A DNA stretch of 64,000 nt, from contig JAWKLK010000010.1 of the NCBI GenBank assembly GCA_041392785.1, forward strand, positions 124,001 to 188,000, read 5' to 3'. The position numbers and the translations under genes are program-made. This stretch comes from OLB9 sp041392785 (lineage in GTDB: Bacteria > Bacteroidota > Bacteroidia > Chitinophagales > Saprospiraceae). Within the stretch, counting starts at the first letter, position 1, and the number at the start of each line of letters is the position of its first letter. This document shows positions 54,451-62,477 of the stretch, in pieces. The notes beneath the pieces are model-generated. The model made no database searches, was not told the origin of the DNA, and worked only from the letters and a program-made list of their open reading frames with translations.

Positions 54451-55024
54451 AATTTATAATGGAAAAGTGTTCAACATTGCAATGCATAATCAGAGATGCA
54501 ATGCGAGTAGAAAATCATTATTTGGAATGCACCGTTCTATAAATCTCAAAAATTATATTCGCATACCTTATCAATACGCACAAGGACTAGTAAAATGCAG
54601 AATAGTCTATTCAGAAAATGTAGAAACAGTGCATTTTGAAAATTATAATAAGAAATCTATAGAAAAAATAAAGATTGTACGTGATGATGATATCACTTAT
54701 GATCATAAGTATTTAGATAGAAAAATAATAAATGATCTGTATGCTCAAAAAGGAGAAGCAGACGAAATTATAATTTCTCGGGCAGGATTTGTTACGGACG
54801 CTTCAATTTACAATTTGGTTTTTCAGACTGGCAATCAATATTTTACATCAAGTCATCCACTTTTGAAGGGAACTCGACGAAACCACCTACTAAACTCAGG
54901 TAAAATTTTAGAAGCTCCCATCAATGAATCAGATTTGCTGCATTATGATTATATTCATTTTGTTAATGCATTGACACCTCTTGGTGACTTGAAATTGCCA
55001 TTACGCAACAATATATTTATATAG
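54425..55024 (+). CDS. pabC: Aminodeoxychorismate lyase-like class IV aminotransferase
   Basis: A 199-residue PLP enzyme of aminotransferase class IV, short for the family. The PLP Lys is probably in DHKYLDRKIINDLY; DEIIISRAGFVTDASIYNLVF matches the conserved glycine/Ser-Asn stretch, and HPLLKGTRRNHLL the C-terminal motif. It would release 4-aminobenzoate from the PabB product. The 26-base overlap with pabB suggests translational coupling. It lacks the first strands of long PabC proteins, so it could be minimal or diverged. Confidence 0.82.
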   Translation: MCRLIESIKIYNGKVFNIAMHNQRCNASRKSLFGMHRSINLKNYIRIPYQYAQGLVKCRIVYSENVETVHFENYNKKSIEKIKIVRDDDITYDHKYLDRKIINDLYAQKGEADEIIISRAGFVTDASIYNLVFQTGNQYFTSSHPLLKGTRRNHLLNSGKILEAPINESDLLHYDYIHFVNALTPLGDLKLPLRNNIFI

Positions 55025-55030
55025 GGTATT

Positions 55031-55882
55031 ATGATAAAGACAATACGATTTATACATACACATTTTCCAATAATAACGAAATCATTTACTTCCATTTTTA
55101 ATTTTTTCATAACTTATATCATTAAGTATAGAAAAAAAGTCATCACACACAATCTAAAACGCTCATTCCCAGAGAAAAACGAAGAGATAATAAAACAAAT
55201 TAGACAGGATTTTTATAGGATTTTTAGTAACAACTTTCTAGAAATAATTGACTTTATTTCTCATGACAAAGCACGAATTTTAAAGCATCTAACTTGTGAC
55301 ATTTCCAATCTTGACCTTGAAAAAGGAGGCATTATAATGGCATCACATTTTGGTAATTGGGAACGTAACTTAGGCTCTCTACCAATATTTATTTCTACAC
55401 CTGTTTTGGCTTTTTATAAACCTTTAAAAAGCAAATATATGAATTCGCTTATGCAAGAAATACGGGGAAAATTTGGGGTTTTAGTAGAACCTATTGATAG
55501 AACAGTTAGAGTTTTAGCAGGGAATAAAAATAAATCAATTTTCTATTTATTTATTGCCGATCAGGGTCCAGTGAATATGAATGGAGTTTACTGGAATACC
55601 TTCCTAAATCAAAGAACTCCATGGTTGAGAGGCGCAGAAAAATTAGCTTTGAAATACCAATTGCCGGTCTATTATGCCCACCAATCACCATTGGAAGATG
55701 GCAAATACCACTTGCATTTTTCACTTATTTCAGATCAAACTACAGCTATGGATTCTTCAGACATTATTGAAAGTTATTCAAGGCTATTAGAGGCAGAAAT
55801 AAAGCAAAACCCTAGCTATTGGCTATGGTCGCATAGAAGATGGAAAAGGGCAAATACCGAGAGTCAACAACCTATCCCCTAA
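55031..55882 (+). CDS. Lipid A-type acyltransferase (LpxL/HtrB-like)
   Basis: The 283-residue protein acylates a lipid precursor at the inner membrane. The acyltransferase motif is GGIIMASHFGNWE (HxxxxE form) near residue 104; KSIFYLFIADQGPVNMNGVYW and TPWLRGAEKLALKYQLPVYYA are the second and third family motifs. SYWLWSHRRWKRA closes it. Near the N-terminus one amphipathic or membrane-attached helix is expected. In Bacteroidota such genes act in lipid A or ornithine/glycine lipid synthesis; which applies is open. Its end overlaps the convergent DUF2905 gene by 11 bases. Confidence 0.88.
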   Translation: MIKTIRFIHTHFPIITKSFTSIFNFFITYIIKYRKKVITHNLKRSFPEKNEEIIKQIRQDFYRIFSNNFLEIIDFISHDKARILKHLTCDISNLDLEKGGIIMASHFGNWERNLGSLPIFISTPVLAFYKPLKSKYMNSLMQEIRGKFGVLVEPIDRTVRVLAGNKNKSIFYLFIADQGPVNMNGVYWNTFLNQRTPWLRGAEKLALKYQLPVYYAHQSPLEDGKYHLHFSLISDQTTAMDSSDIIESYSRLLEAEIKQNPSYWLWSHRRWKRANTESQQPIP

Positions 55883-56090
55883 ATACTCTTAAGATTACAT
55901 TTATGATAATACTAAAAATTATCATCGTAGTGATAGGAAAATAAAATGAAAAGCCATCTCTCTTTACTTGAATGTCACCTGGAAGATGCCCTATCCAATG
56001 CAATTTGTCACCGAAAAAATACCAAATAACACCAATAATTGATATGAAAACGCCAATAATTATTATGTATTTTCCATTATCATTTTGCAT
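55872..56090 (-). CDS. DUF2905 small membrane protein
   Basis: A 72-residue protein with two membrane helices (YIIIIGVFISIIGVIWYFFG; FPITTMIIFSIIINVIL) separated by GHLPGDIQVKRDGFSFYFP, the DUF2905 signature. I place the start at 56090, where TGATG overlaps the nucleotidyltransferase stop; an ATG three codons upstream is also in frame. Function unknown. It is convergent to and overlaps the acyltransferase gene. Confidence 0.88.
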   Translation of the reverse strand: MQNDNGKYIIIIGVFISIIGVIWYFFGDKLHWIGHLPGDIQVKRDGFSFYFPITTMIIFSIIINVILRVFRG

Positions 56091-57007
56091 CAACTCCATA
56101 AATTTTGTGGGTATACGCCATTTTCTATTAGGGCAGTTATTTTGGCTTGAACGGCTGGTTTATCTTCTTGATAGGTTACACCAAACCAATCAGATTCAGT
56201 ATCAATTATCCTAACTTTGACAATATTATTATGGATTAAAAAGTCTATCAAAGTTGGTATGTAATATTCTGATGACAATTCATTTCCGTACGTTTCAAGA
56301 AACTTACCAAACTCATTTGCAGCATATGTAAAATAGTTACTTTGAAACCCCCACATATTCATTGATACTAATGTGTTTTCAGAAAGAAAACCTCTACCAT
56401 TTTCTGAATCTGGGAAACTTATTGTGCCATCCAAGTTTTTACCAATTTTGGTTCTTTCTATAACAGTGTCCAGATAACCTTCGTCATCTGCCTTGCATAC
56501 GCCTCTATTTACAGTACCATGTTCAGAAAGAGTATTTCTCAGATAATATGCTATGACAGCATAGTCGTCTTTTGCATTGATGTCTGTCAGAAAATCATGT
56601 AATTGCTTGAAAGCCGCTACACCATAGTAGTCATCAGCATTAATGACGCCAAATGGCTCGGATATTACATTTCTTGCCACCCAAACTGCATGAGCTGTTC
56701 CCCAAGGTTTCTCACGTTTCGGATCCACATCATAAGTAATAGGCAAATCATCCAATTCTTGATTTACAAATACCAATTCTATTGCATCCCCCAACCTCTG
56801 TCTAAAATATGTTTCAAAATCTGCTCTGAACCATTCACGGATTATGAAAACCACCTTCCCAAAACCAGCTTGGATAGCATCATAGATAGAATATTCTATG
56901 ATAGTTTCGTGGTTTGGACCGAAACCATCCATTTGCTTTAATTTGCCATAACGACTCCCCATACCTGCTGCAAGTACTAATAGCGTTGGCTTTCGGTCTG
57001 CACTCAT
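56090..57007 (-). CDS. Sugar-phosphate nucleotidyltransferase family protein
   Basis: About 305 residues. The NTP-binding signature LVLAAGMGSRYGKLKQMDGFG is followed by the metal-binding INADDYYG, typical of nucleotidyltransferases that make NDP-sugars. The rest is longer than the simple Rossmann core and ends with a TWO-domain-like tail (TESDWFGVTYQEDKPAVQA). The start at 57007 (MSADRKPTLLVLAAG) is chosen because the promoter box at 57036-57029 lies inside the longer ORF (57031). It is the first gene of a unit with DUF2905. Substrate unknown. Confidence 0.87.
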   Translation of the reverse strand: MSADRKPTLLVLAAGMGSRYGKLKQMDGFGPNHETIIEYSIYDAIQAGFGKVVFIIREWFRADFETYFRQRLGDAIELVFVNQELDDLPITYDVDPKREKPWGTAHAVWVARNVISEPFGVINADDYYGVAAFKQLHDFLTDINAKDDYAVIAYYLRNTLSEHGTVNRGVCKADDEGYLDTVIERTKIGKNLDGTISFPDSENGRGFLSENTLVSMNMWGFQSNYFTYAANEFGKFLETYGNELSSEYYIPTLIDFLIHNNIVKVRIIDTESDWFGVTYQEDKPAVQAKITALIENGVYPQNLWS

Positions 57008-57028
57008 ACTTATAACTATTTTATTGCA

Positions 57029-57060
57029 CAAAGATAATAGATATTATAATTGTGTCCAAA
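57029..57060 (-). promoter_or_regulatory. Promoter of the nucleotidyltransferase-DUF2905 unit
   Basis: On the minus strand TTTG (57060-57057), 20-base spacer, TATCTTTG (57036-57029): a full consensus promoter. Transcription would begin near 57022, 15 bases before the ATG at 57007, which settles the start. Confidence 0.75.
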
Positions 57061-57226
57061 AGTAAATTTAGGTTTTATATAGGAAGTTAAAGATTGTTAA
57101 CTAAAAACAAAGTTATATTTTCTTAATGTTTTATATATTGATAATGTATAAATTAAATAATATTTTGATGAATCAGTAGAAATGAAAAATTTTTATTAAA
57201 AAAATACATGTTAGAGACAATCATCA

Positions 57227-57234
57227 TACCTTTG
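57227..57234 (+). promoter_or_regulatory. -7 promoter element of the Ala-rich lipoprotein gene
   Basis: TACCTTTG, a perfect TAnnTTTG, 36 bases before the ATG at 57271. No good TTTG at -33. Confidence 0.5.
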
Positions 57235-57270
57235 CAACATTATTTTCACAATATTAAATTTATTTCAAAA

Positions 57271-57396
57271 ATGAAAAATCTTTTATTATTATTCGCTTTA
57301 CCATTATTCTTATTTTCTTGTAAATCAGGTTTAGATGCACACAAAGCAGCTATCACTGACCTTGATACAAATGGACTGCTGCTTCTACAGCTGTAA
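57271..57396 (+). CDS. Ala-rich lipoprotein, N-terminal fragment of a broken gene
   Basis: MKNLLLLFALPLFLFSCKSG is a lipoprotein signal with the lipidated Cys at residue 17. The frame then ends early (at 57394-57396). One A is missing from the AAA run at 57369-57371: with four A the protein continues LDTKWTAASTAVTDFANN into the next fragment, making 182 residues in all (57271-57818). No ATG between the promoter and 57271 competes. Confidence 0.85.
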   Translation: MKNLLLLFALPLFLFSCKSGLDAHKAAITDLDTNGLLLLQL

Positions 57397-57458
57397 CTGA
57401 TTTCGCTAACAACCTCACAAAAGATGTTACAAGTCAAACAGAAGCTGCTAGTGCCCTA

Positions 57459-57818
57459 ATGTTAGATGAAGCCGCTGTTGCAGGATTAAAACCAGACATG
57501 GCAGCAAAATGGAACGAAGCAACATCAGCATTCAAAGCTGCTTCTGCTGCTTACCAACCAGTTCAAGCTGAATTGGCAGATTTTAGTACTATGTGGACTG
57601 AAAAAGCTGCTGAAGTATCTGCTTTAAAAGATGCGTTGACTTCAGGAAAATTTGAAGGCGATGCTGCTGCTAAAATTACAGAACTTTCTGGTTTAGTAAG
57701 CCAAGCAAATGAAAAAGTTACAGCTTGGACAGCTAAACAAGCTGAACTTAAAAGTGCATCAGATTCAGCACTTGGTATGTTGAAAGCTGCTTATGATATG
57801 GTAGCTCCTAAGAAATAA
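57459..57818 (+). CDS. Ala-rich helical lipoprotein, C-terminal fragment
   Basis: Continuation of the 57271 gene after the frame break (in-frame sequence starts near 57372). It is rich in Ala, Lys, Glu, Thr and Ser, predicted helical throughout (KWNEATSAFKAASAAYQ; KITELSGLVSQANEKVTAW), with no Cys, so probably a coiled-coil/helical bundle on the periplasmic side of a membrane. There is no domain I can name; a structural role like that of Lpp is one guess. It has its own promoter-like box and a strong terminator, consistent with a high-level single gene. Confidence 0.75.
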   Translation: MLDEAAVAGLKPDMAAKWNEATSAFKAASAAYQPVQAELADFSTMWTEKAAEVSALKDALTSGKFEGDAAAKITELSGLVSQANEKVTAWTAKQAELKSASDSALGMLKAAYDMVAPKK

Positions 57819-57836
57819 TTATAACTAAAAGTTATA

Positions 57837-57874
57837 AAAAGCCTGGACTTCAACGAAGTTCAGGCTTTTTTTTT
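57837..57874 (+). terminator. Terminator of the Ala-rich lipoprotein gene
   Basis: 13-bp stem AAGCCTGGACTTC / GAAGTTCAGGCTT (one G-T pair) with a 3-base loop, followed by nine T. One of the strongest hairpins in the window. Confidence 0.94.
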
Positions 57875-57951
57875 AACGTAATATTAAATTGGAATGTGGT
57901 AACTTTTTTATTTCACATTGAGTTTTAATACTACAAAAAATATATTTTACA

Positions 57952-58629
57952 ATGAAATATATACTTTTCATTACAATTTTATTCGGGAGTTTTGTTTCAG
58001 GTGCTTGGGCCCAAACCATGACAAGCGTTGATGAAAATGATCCAAAAGCAAGAGCCATTCTGCAAAAAATCGATTCTCAATTCAAGAAATCTAACTCATT
58101 GGAAATACCTTTTACTTTGACTTTTGAAATTCCTGGCAAACCAGCACATACTGAAAAAGGAATTTATTATGAAACTGGCAATAAATACAAGATTCAAACA
58201 ACTTCACAGGATATTTATTGTAATGGCGCAACTAATTGGGTGTATATAAAAAATAGAAAAGAAGTACAAATAACTGATTTTGAACCTAATGCAAAATCTG
58301 ATTTCCTTTCTCCAAAACAATTATTAAAAGGGTACGCCAATGGTGATTATATATATGCCATAACTGAGGAAAAGGTGCACAAAGGCAGGTCAGAAGTAGA
58401 AATTGAATTCAAACCTGTAAAAAAAGGAAGTTCTTATACAAAAATTAAATTAAACATTGACAAAACAAAAAACAATTTATTATCTTTACGTGTCTTTAAT
58501 AGAGATGGTTCAAGACAAACCCTAACGTTGGGTAATGTCATTTCAAATAATAGTTACGATGCTTCGTTCTTTAATTTTGATCCCAAAACAGTTGCGGGCA
58601 TTCGTATTGAAGATCTGAGAATTGATTAA
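57952..58629 (+). CDS. lolA: LolA-like outer-membrane lipoprotein carrier
   Basis: A 225-residue periplasmic protein: signal peptide ending SGAWAQ, then the LolA fold (KIDSQFKKSNSLEIPFTLTFE; a strand GIYYETGNKYKI; NWVYIKNRKEVQITDF; LLSLRVFNRDGSRQTLTLGNV). LolA shuttles lipoproteins from LolCDE to the outer membrane. It stands between the Ala-rich lipoprotein and a small outer-membrane protein, with terminators on both sides. Confidence 0.85.
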   Translation: MKYILFITILFGSFVSGAWAQTMTSVDENDPKARAILQKIDSQFKKSNSLEIPFTLTFEIPGKPAHTEKGIYYETGNKYKIQTTSQDIYCNGATNWVYIKNRKEVQITDFEPNAKSDFLSPKQLLKGYANGDYIYAITEEKVHKGRSEVEIEFKPVKKGSSYTKIKLNIDKTKNNLLSLRVFNRDGSRQTLTLGNVISNNSYDASFFNFDPKTVAGIRIEDLRID

Positions 58630-58662
58630 ATAGAACCGATTCAGTTACTCAGTTTACCAACC

Positions 58663-58700
58663 AGCGATTCTTGGCTTCAACCTCCAGGAATCGCTTTTTT
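58663..58700 (+). terminator. Terminator of lolA
   Basis: 12-bp stem AGCGATTCTTGG / CCAGGAATCGCT (one G-T pair) with a 9-base loop and a run of six T. It precedes the ATG of the next gene by 11 bases. Confidence 0.9.
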
Positions 58701-58711
58701 ATTCTAAATAT

Positions 58712-59383
58712 ATGTTTAATACACGTGTAATTTTTATTGTAATATTTAGTTTTGGGTTTATAGTCACCTATGCTCAGTTTGGATTGCGTTTGAAGACCAA
58801 TATCAATAAGTACTCAAATATTAATGGGTACATTCAAGATTCTTATGAAGATAACCTAAAATTTCATCCTAGATCTTATGAAGTGGGACTCGATTATTGG
58901 TTCCGATTGAAAAAAAGACGCGTCGAATTTTTACCTGAATTTTCTGTGTCGTTAAGTAAAAGTGAAACCAATTTGGATCCAAGTTTCAATTCTAAAATGG
59001 TAGTATATGGTTTTGGATTTCATACACAAATCTATGCTTTAGACATGGAAGGAGATTGCAACTGCCCCACATTCTCCAAGCAAGGCCCATCCATAAATAA
59101 GGGTTTGTTTTTTCATTTTACACCAAAAGTTGCCTTACTCTCTGAGAAGACATCTATACTTTCTGAAGACCAAACCCAACAAAAATGGATTTTGGGAGCT
59201 GGTGTTGGCTTAGGTTTAGATGTTGGCGTCAGTGACTTACTGACCATTACACCTATTTTGACTTATGCCCTATTTTCATCTTATGAATCCAATGTAGCTC
59301 CAGGAGTAACCGATAATCCATCACAAATACAATTATCTTTGAGATTTGGTTTCAGACCAGATTACAATCATAGAAGAAGGTAA
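58712..59383 (+). CDS. Small outer-membrane beta-barrel-like protein
   Basis: A 223-residue protein with a signal peptide (ending VTYAQ). Alternating strands such as YEVGLDYWFRLKKRRVEFLPEF, KMVVYGFGFHTQIYAL and ILGAGVGLGLDVGV suggest an 8-10-strand beta-barrel, but the final strand IQLSLRFGFRPDYNH is followed by a basic tail rather than a terminal Phe. I do not recognise the family. The helicase gene follows after 15 bases. Confidence 0.6.
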   Translation: MFNTRVIFIVIFSFGFIVTYAQFGLRLKTNINKYSNINGYIQDSYEDNLKFHPRSYEVGLDYWFRLKKRRVEFLPEFSVSLSKSETNLDPSFNSKMVVYGFGFHTQIYALDMEGDCNCPTFSKQGPSINKGLFFHFTPKVALLSEKTSILSEDQTQQKWILGAGVGLGLDVGVSDLLTITPILTYALFSSYESNVAPGVTDNPSQIQLSLRFGFRPDYNHRRR

Positions 59384-59398
59384 ATTTTCAGTTATAAG

Positions 59399-60697
59399 AT
59401 GAAACTACTCCGACTCAATAATGATTTCAATGATATCCTTCATGAGTTGGAATACACATTTGACAACTACTTTATCACAGGCAGAGCTGGTACAGGTAAG
59501 TCTACCCTACTGCAACTCTTCAGGCAGACTACACACAAAAGGGTTGTAGTTCTTGCACCCACGGGAATCGCTGCATTAAACGTACGAGGTCAAACCATAC
59601 ATTCTTTTTTCAGTTTTCCCCCGCGAATTATCAACAAATCAGAAATAAAAAGAAGTCCCAACTTTCATTTATTTAAAAACATTGATGCCATCGTCATTGA
59701 CGAAATTTCAATGGTTAGGGCTGATATTATAGACCACATTCATCAATCATTGGTACTGAATCGTCAAAACAACTCTCTTTTTGGGGGTATACAGATGATT
59801 TTTTTTGGTGACTTATACCAATTACCTCCAGTCGTGTCAGGCGTTTTCGAAAAGCAATATTTTAGGACAGTTTATCACTCACCTTATTTTTTTTCCGCAA
59901 AAATCTTCGAGCAGATTGATCTCAAATTTATTGAACTCAATAAAGTTTATAGACAGGAAGAAAAAGACTTTATTCAATTATTAGATAAGATTCGAACTGG
60001 AAATATGGATGAAGACGATTTCTGGTATTTGAATGAAAGATTTTGTGCTCCAGAAAATGAAGATGACCATCTTTTAATAACATTATCAAGTAGAAATGAT
60101 ATTGCATCTACCATTAACAAGAATAAGCTCGAATCACTACCCCATCCTGTTGTACTTTTTCAGGCTAAAATACAAGGAGAATTTAGTCCGCAGCTTTTCC
60201 CAACAGATTACTCGCTTCATTTGAAAATAGGCGCCCAAGTCATGTTTGTAAGAAATGATCCATTCAGGCGTTATGTAAATGGAACCATAGGTATAGTAAA
60301 AAGGATAGATGAAGGTAAAGTTTATGTAGTGGTGGTGCATGATCATACTGGAGTTGAGAATGAAATAGAAGTTGAGCCAGCCGATTGGGATATTTTGAAA
60401 TACGAATTTAATTCAGTTACTCCAAAAGAAATAAACATTAAAACTCTTGGAACCTTTACACAACTTCCTCTAAAATTGGCTTGGGCTATTACTATCCATA
60501 AAAGTCAAGGCAAAACTTTTGATAAAATAATGATTGATCTTGGATCTGGTGCCTTTGAAACAGGACAGACATATGTAGCATTAAGTAGGTGTAGAACTTT
60601 AAATGGGGTGTATCTTAGGAACCCTATCAAATATAAAGATATTATTGTTGACCCAAGAATACAATCATATTATAATGGATTAAAATACTTAAATTAA
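59399..60697 (+). CDS. Pif1/RecD2-like helicase (AAA family ATPase)
   Basis: A 432-residue superfamily 1B helicase. Walker A is ITGRAGTGKSTLLQLF (residues 28-43); TGIAALNVRGQTIHSFF is motif Ia, VIDEISMVRADIID Walker B, MIFFGDLYQLPPV motif III, and WAITIHKSQGKTFDKI plus YVALSRCRTLNG motifs V-VI. Such small Pif1-type helicases unwind DNA 5'-3'. In Bacteroidota they occur as free-standing genes; the cellular job is not defined. No HRDC or nuclease domain is attached. Confidence 0.92.
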   Translation: MKLLRLNNDFNDILHELEYTFDNYFITGRAGTGKSTLLQLFRQTTHKRVVVLAPTGIAALNVRGQTIHSFFSFPPRIINKSEIKRSPNFHLFKNIDAIVIDEISMVRADIIDHIHQSLVLNRQNNSLFGGIQMIFFGDLYQLPPVVSGVFEKQYFRTVYHSPYFFSAKIFEQIDLKFIELNKVYRQEEKDFIQLLDKIRTGNMDEDDFWYLNERFCAPENEDDHLLITLSSRNDIASTINKNKLESLPHPVVLFQAKIQGEFSPQLFPTDYSLHLKIGAQVMFVRNDPFRRYVNGTIGIVKRIDEGKVYVVVVHDHTGVENEIEVEPADWDILKYEFNSVTPKEINIKTLGTFTQLPLKLAWAITIHKSQGKTFDKIMIDLGSGAFETGQTYVALSRCRTLNGVYLRNPIKYKDIIVDPRIQSYYNGLKYLN

Positions 60698-60735
60698 ATA
60701 TATATCGTTTTAAGTAATTTACTATTTTTGTGTAA

Positions 60736-61842
60736 ATGAATTATATGCAGCGTACTTTTTTATTTTTATTCATCAATTATTTCTTTTTTCCTTGCTTCGC
60801 AATGGCACAGAATAGCAACGTAGCTGATGAGGTAAAAAAGATAATTCAGTTTGATACTGATATTAATTGCAAAAAAGTACCAGGTTTTATTATTGGCATC
60901 ATAGACAATGATTCTACATATTTTCTCTCCTATGGTAGTAAAGATCCCATAACAAAAGAAAAAATTACCACACACGATGCTTTTGAATTAGGAAGTATTT
61001 CTAAAACCTTTACCGCTGCAATAATCACTATTTTATCACATAGAGGACAACTAGATCCAAAACAAAAAGTCAACACTTATTTACCCAAAGAATACGAAAA
61101 TCCAAGACTTTCAGATATCACTATCATAGATTTATTAGATCATACATCTGGTTTTCCAAAAATGCCAAAGGATTTGGGAAAGAAGGCAAAAGAGTTTAAT
61201 AACCCATATCAATACTATACCAAGCATGATGTGCTAAAATATTATAAATCCTTCATTCCTAAAGAAAGAAAATTTGAATATTCACATACAAATTATGCAA
61301 TTTTGGAAATAATTATTGAAATGGTTACTAAAAAATCATTTGACGAAGTACTAGTGGATGAAATAAATACAGTTTTAAACCTTAACACTACGACTTGTGA
61401 CGGTATGTATGAAAGCGCACCAAATTTGGCAAAAGGGTTTGACAAATCGGGTAAAGTGTGCACACCATGGTCATTTTCATCTTTCATTGGTTCAGAAGGA
61501 ATTCGCTCAAATTTAGAAGATTTATTGGTATTTGTAAAGGCACAATTAGGAATGAGTGAAACCTATTTAGACAGTATTTTCTATGAAACCAATGCTGCAA
61601 AAGTAGCTACTTTTAATGATCGCCTTTCCATATCAAATGGATGGCATACTGTATCTATGAAAAATGGAGATTTGGTTATACATACCGGGCGGACAGGAGG
61701 ACATAATTGCTACATTGGCATGGTAAAAGAAACAAAGACTGCAGTTATTGTCTTATCGAATTCATATTATGGAACAGGTGATTTAGGTACACTTATCTTG
61801 CGTATGATAAATCAAAGTTGGAAACGAAATGCAGATCAATAA
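60736..61842 (+). CDS. Serine hydrolase of the beta-lactamase/PBP4-like family
   Basis: The 368-residue protein has a signal peptide (ending AMAQ) and a class C-type serine hydrolase fold. The nucleophile is SISK (in ELGSISKTFTAA), the KTG-like motif is HTG in VIHTGRTGGHN. The second motif, usually YSN, reads YSH (FEYSHTNYAIL), a departure from the consensus that may alter substrate choice. Members include esterases and D-peptidases; lactamase activity should not be assumed. The -7-like TATTTTTG at 60723-60730 lies just before the ATG. The next gene starts in its stop codon. Confidence 0.85.
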   Translation: MNYMQRTFLFLFINYFFFPCFAMAQNSNVADEVKKIIQFDTDINCKKVPGFIIGIIDNDSTYFLSYGSKDPITKEKITTHDAFELGSISKTFTAAIITILSHRGQLDPKQKVNTYLPKEYENPRLSDITIIDLLDHTSGFPKMPKDLGKKAKEFNNPYQYYTKHDVLKYYKSFIPKERKFEYSHTNYAILEIIIEMVTKKSFDEVLVDEINTVLNLNTTTCDGMYESAPNLAKGFDKSGKVCTPWSFSSFIGSEGIRSNLEDLLVFVKAQLGMSETYLDSIFYETNAAKVATFNDRLSISNGWHTVSMKNGDLVIHTGRTGGHNCYIGMVKETKTAVIVLSNSYYGTGDLGTLILRMINQSWKRNADQ

Positions 61843-62186
61843 TGGCAAAAGATAAAATTTTATCCTGGGATGATTTTCAGTCTTTAGGAAATCCAGAAAA
61901 TGCACCCGATGACACTCCAATTAAACAAGATGATAAACACTTTGCATCAGAATTGCGTATCCATCTCGATAGAAAACAGCGCGGGGGCAAAGAAGTGACG
62001 CTTATAAAAGGTTTTGTAGGGGATGATAATAAACTCAATGACTTGGGAAAATTATTAAAATCCAAGTGTGGTGTGGGTGGTGCTGTCAAAGATGGCGAAA
62101 TATTACTACAGGGCAATCATAGAGACAAAACACTACAAATTTTACTGGAATTAGGCTATAAAAAAACAAAAAAAGCGGGTGGTTGA
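61842..62186 (+). CDS. SUI1/YciH-type translation initiation factor-like protein
   Basis: A 114-residue protein starting MAKDKILSWDD at 61842; its ATG overlaps the previous TAA (TAATG). The SUI1 domain is recognisable in LRIHLDRKQRGGKEVTLIKG and LLKSKCGVGGAVKDGEILLQGNH. Bacterial YciH proteins are eIF1-like and may act in ribosome start-site fidelity under stress. The frame upstream (TTG at 61818) belongs to the hydrolase gene. Confidence 0.9.
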   Translation: MAKDKILSWDDFQSLGNPENAPDDTPIKQDDKHFASELRIHLDRKQRGGKEVTLIKGFVGDDNKLNDLGKLLKSKCGVGGAVKDGEILLQGNHRDKTLQILLELGYKKTKKAGG

Positions 62187-62334
62187 AAAAAAATTTTATT
62201 TGCTTTACAATACAGTAACAATATTCTAATGAAATTATATTTTGTATTAACTATTTTATAAAAACATTATTTTTTAAATTGAATATTTACTAAACAAAAG
62301 GCAAGGAGTTCTAATTTTTATTTGTAATTAAATA
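62187..62334. other. A+T-rich spacer
   Basis: A gene-free spacer between the SUI1 gene and the last gene's promoter. I see no strong hairpin and no ORF. Confidence 0.5.
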
Positions 62335-62366
62335 TTTGTTAAATTAAAATAAAGCCCTTACCTTTA
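62335..62366 (+). promoter_or_regulatory. Promoter of the C-terminal-incomplete surface protein gene
   Basis: TTTG (62335-62338), a 20-base spacer and TACCTTTA (62359-62366), one base off TAnnTTTG. The start would be near 62374, giving a leader of about 104 bases. Confidence 0.65.
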
Positions 62367-62378
62367 CAATCGATCAAA

Positions 62379-62450
62379 CATCAGTTCCCGATGTAGGTCG
62401 CCGGACAGACGGCTCCCCACTTACGAAATTAAAAATGCACTAGTGCATTT
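62379..62450 (+). promoter_or_regulatory. Structured 5' leader with three hairpins
   Basis: Within the predicted leader: stem 1 CATC/GATG (62379-62393), stem 2 GGTCGCCG against CGGCTCC with a small bulge (62396-62416), and an 18-base perfect palindrome AAATGCACTAGTGCATTT (62433-62450). None matches a riboswitch class I know. It may control translation or stability of the surface-protein mRNA; the palindrome could also be a protein-binding site. Confidence 0.4.
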
Positions 62451-62477
62451 AATCATGTTATTAAAATAATTGTATTA

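Noticed and set aside
60736..61842. Beta-lactamase regulated by the BlaI/M56 pair at 30.6 kb
   Set aside because: The genes are 30 kb apart, the hydrolase has a variant second motif and its own promoter-like box, and the M56 tail is not a penicillin sensor.
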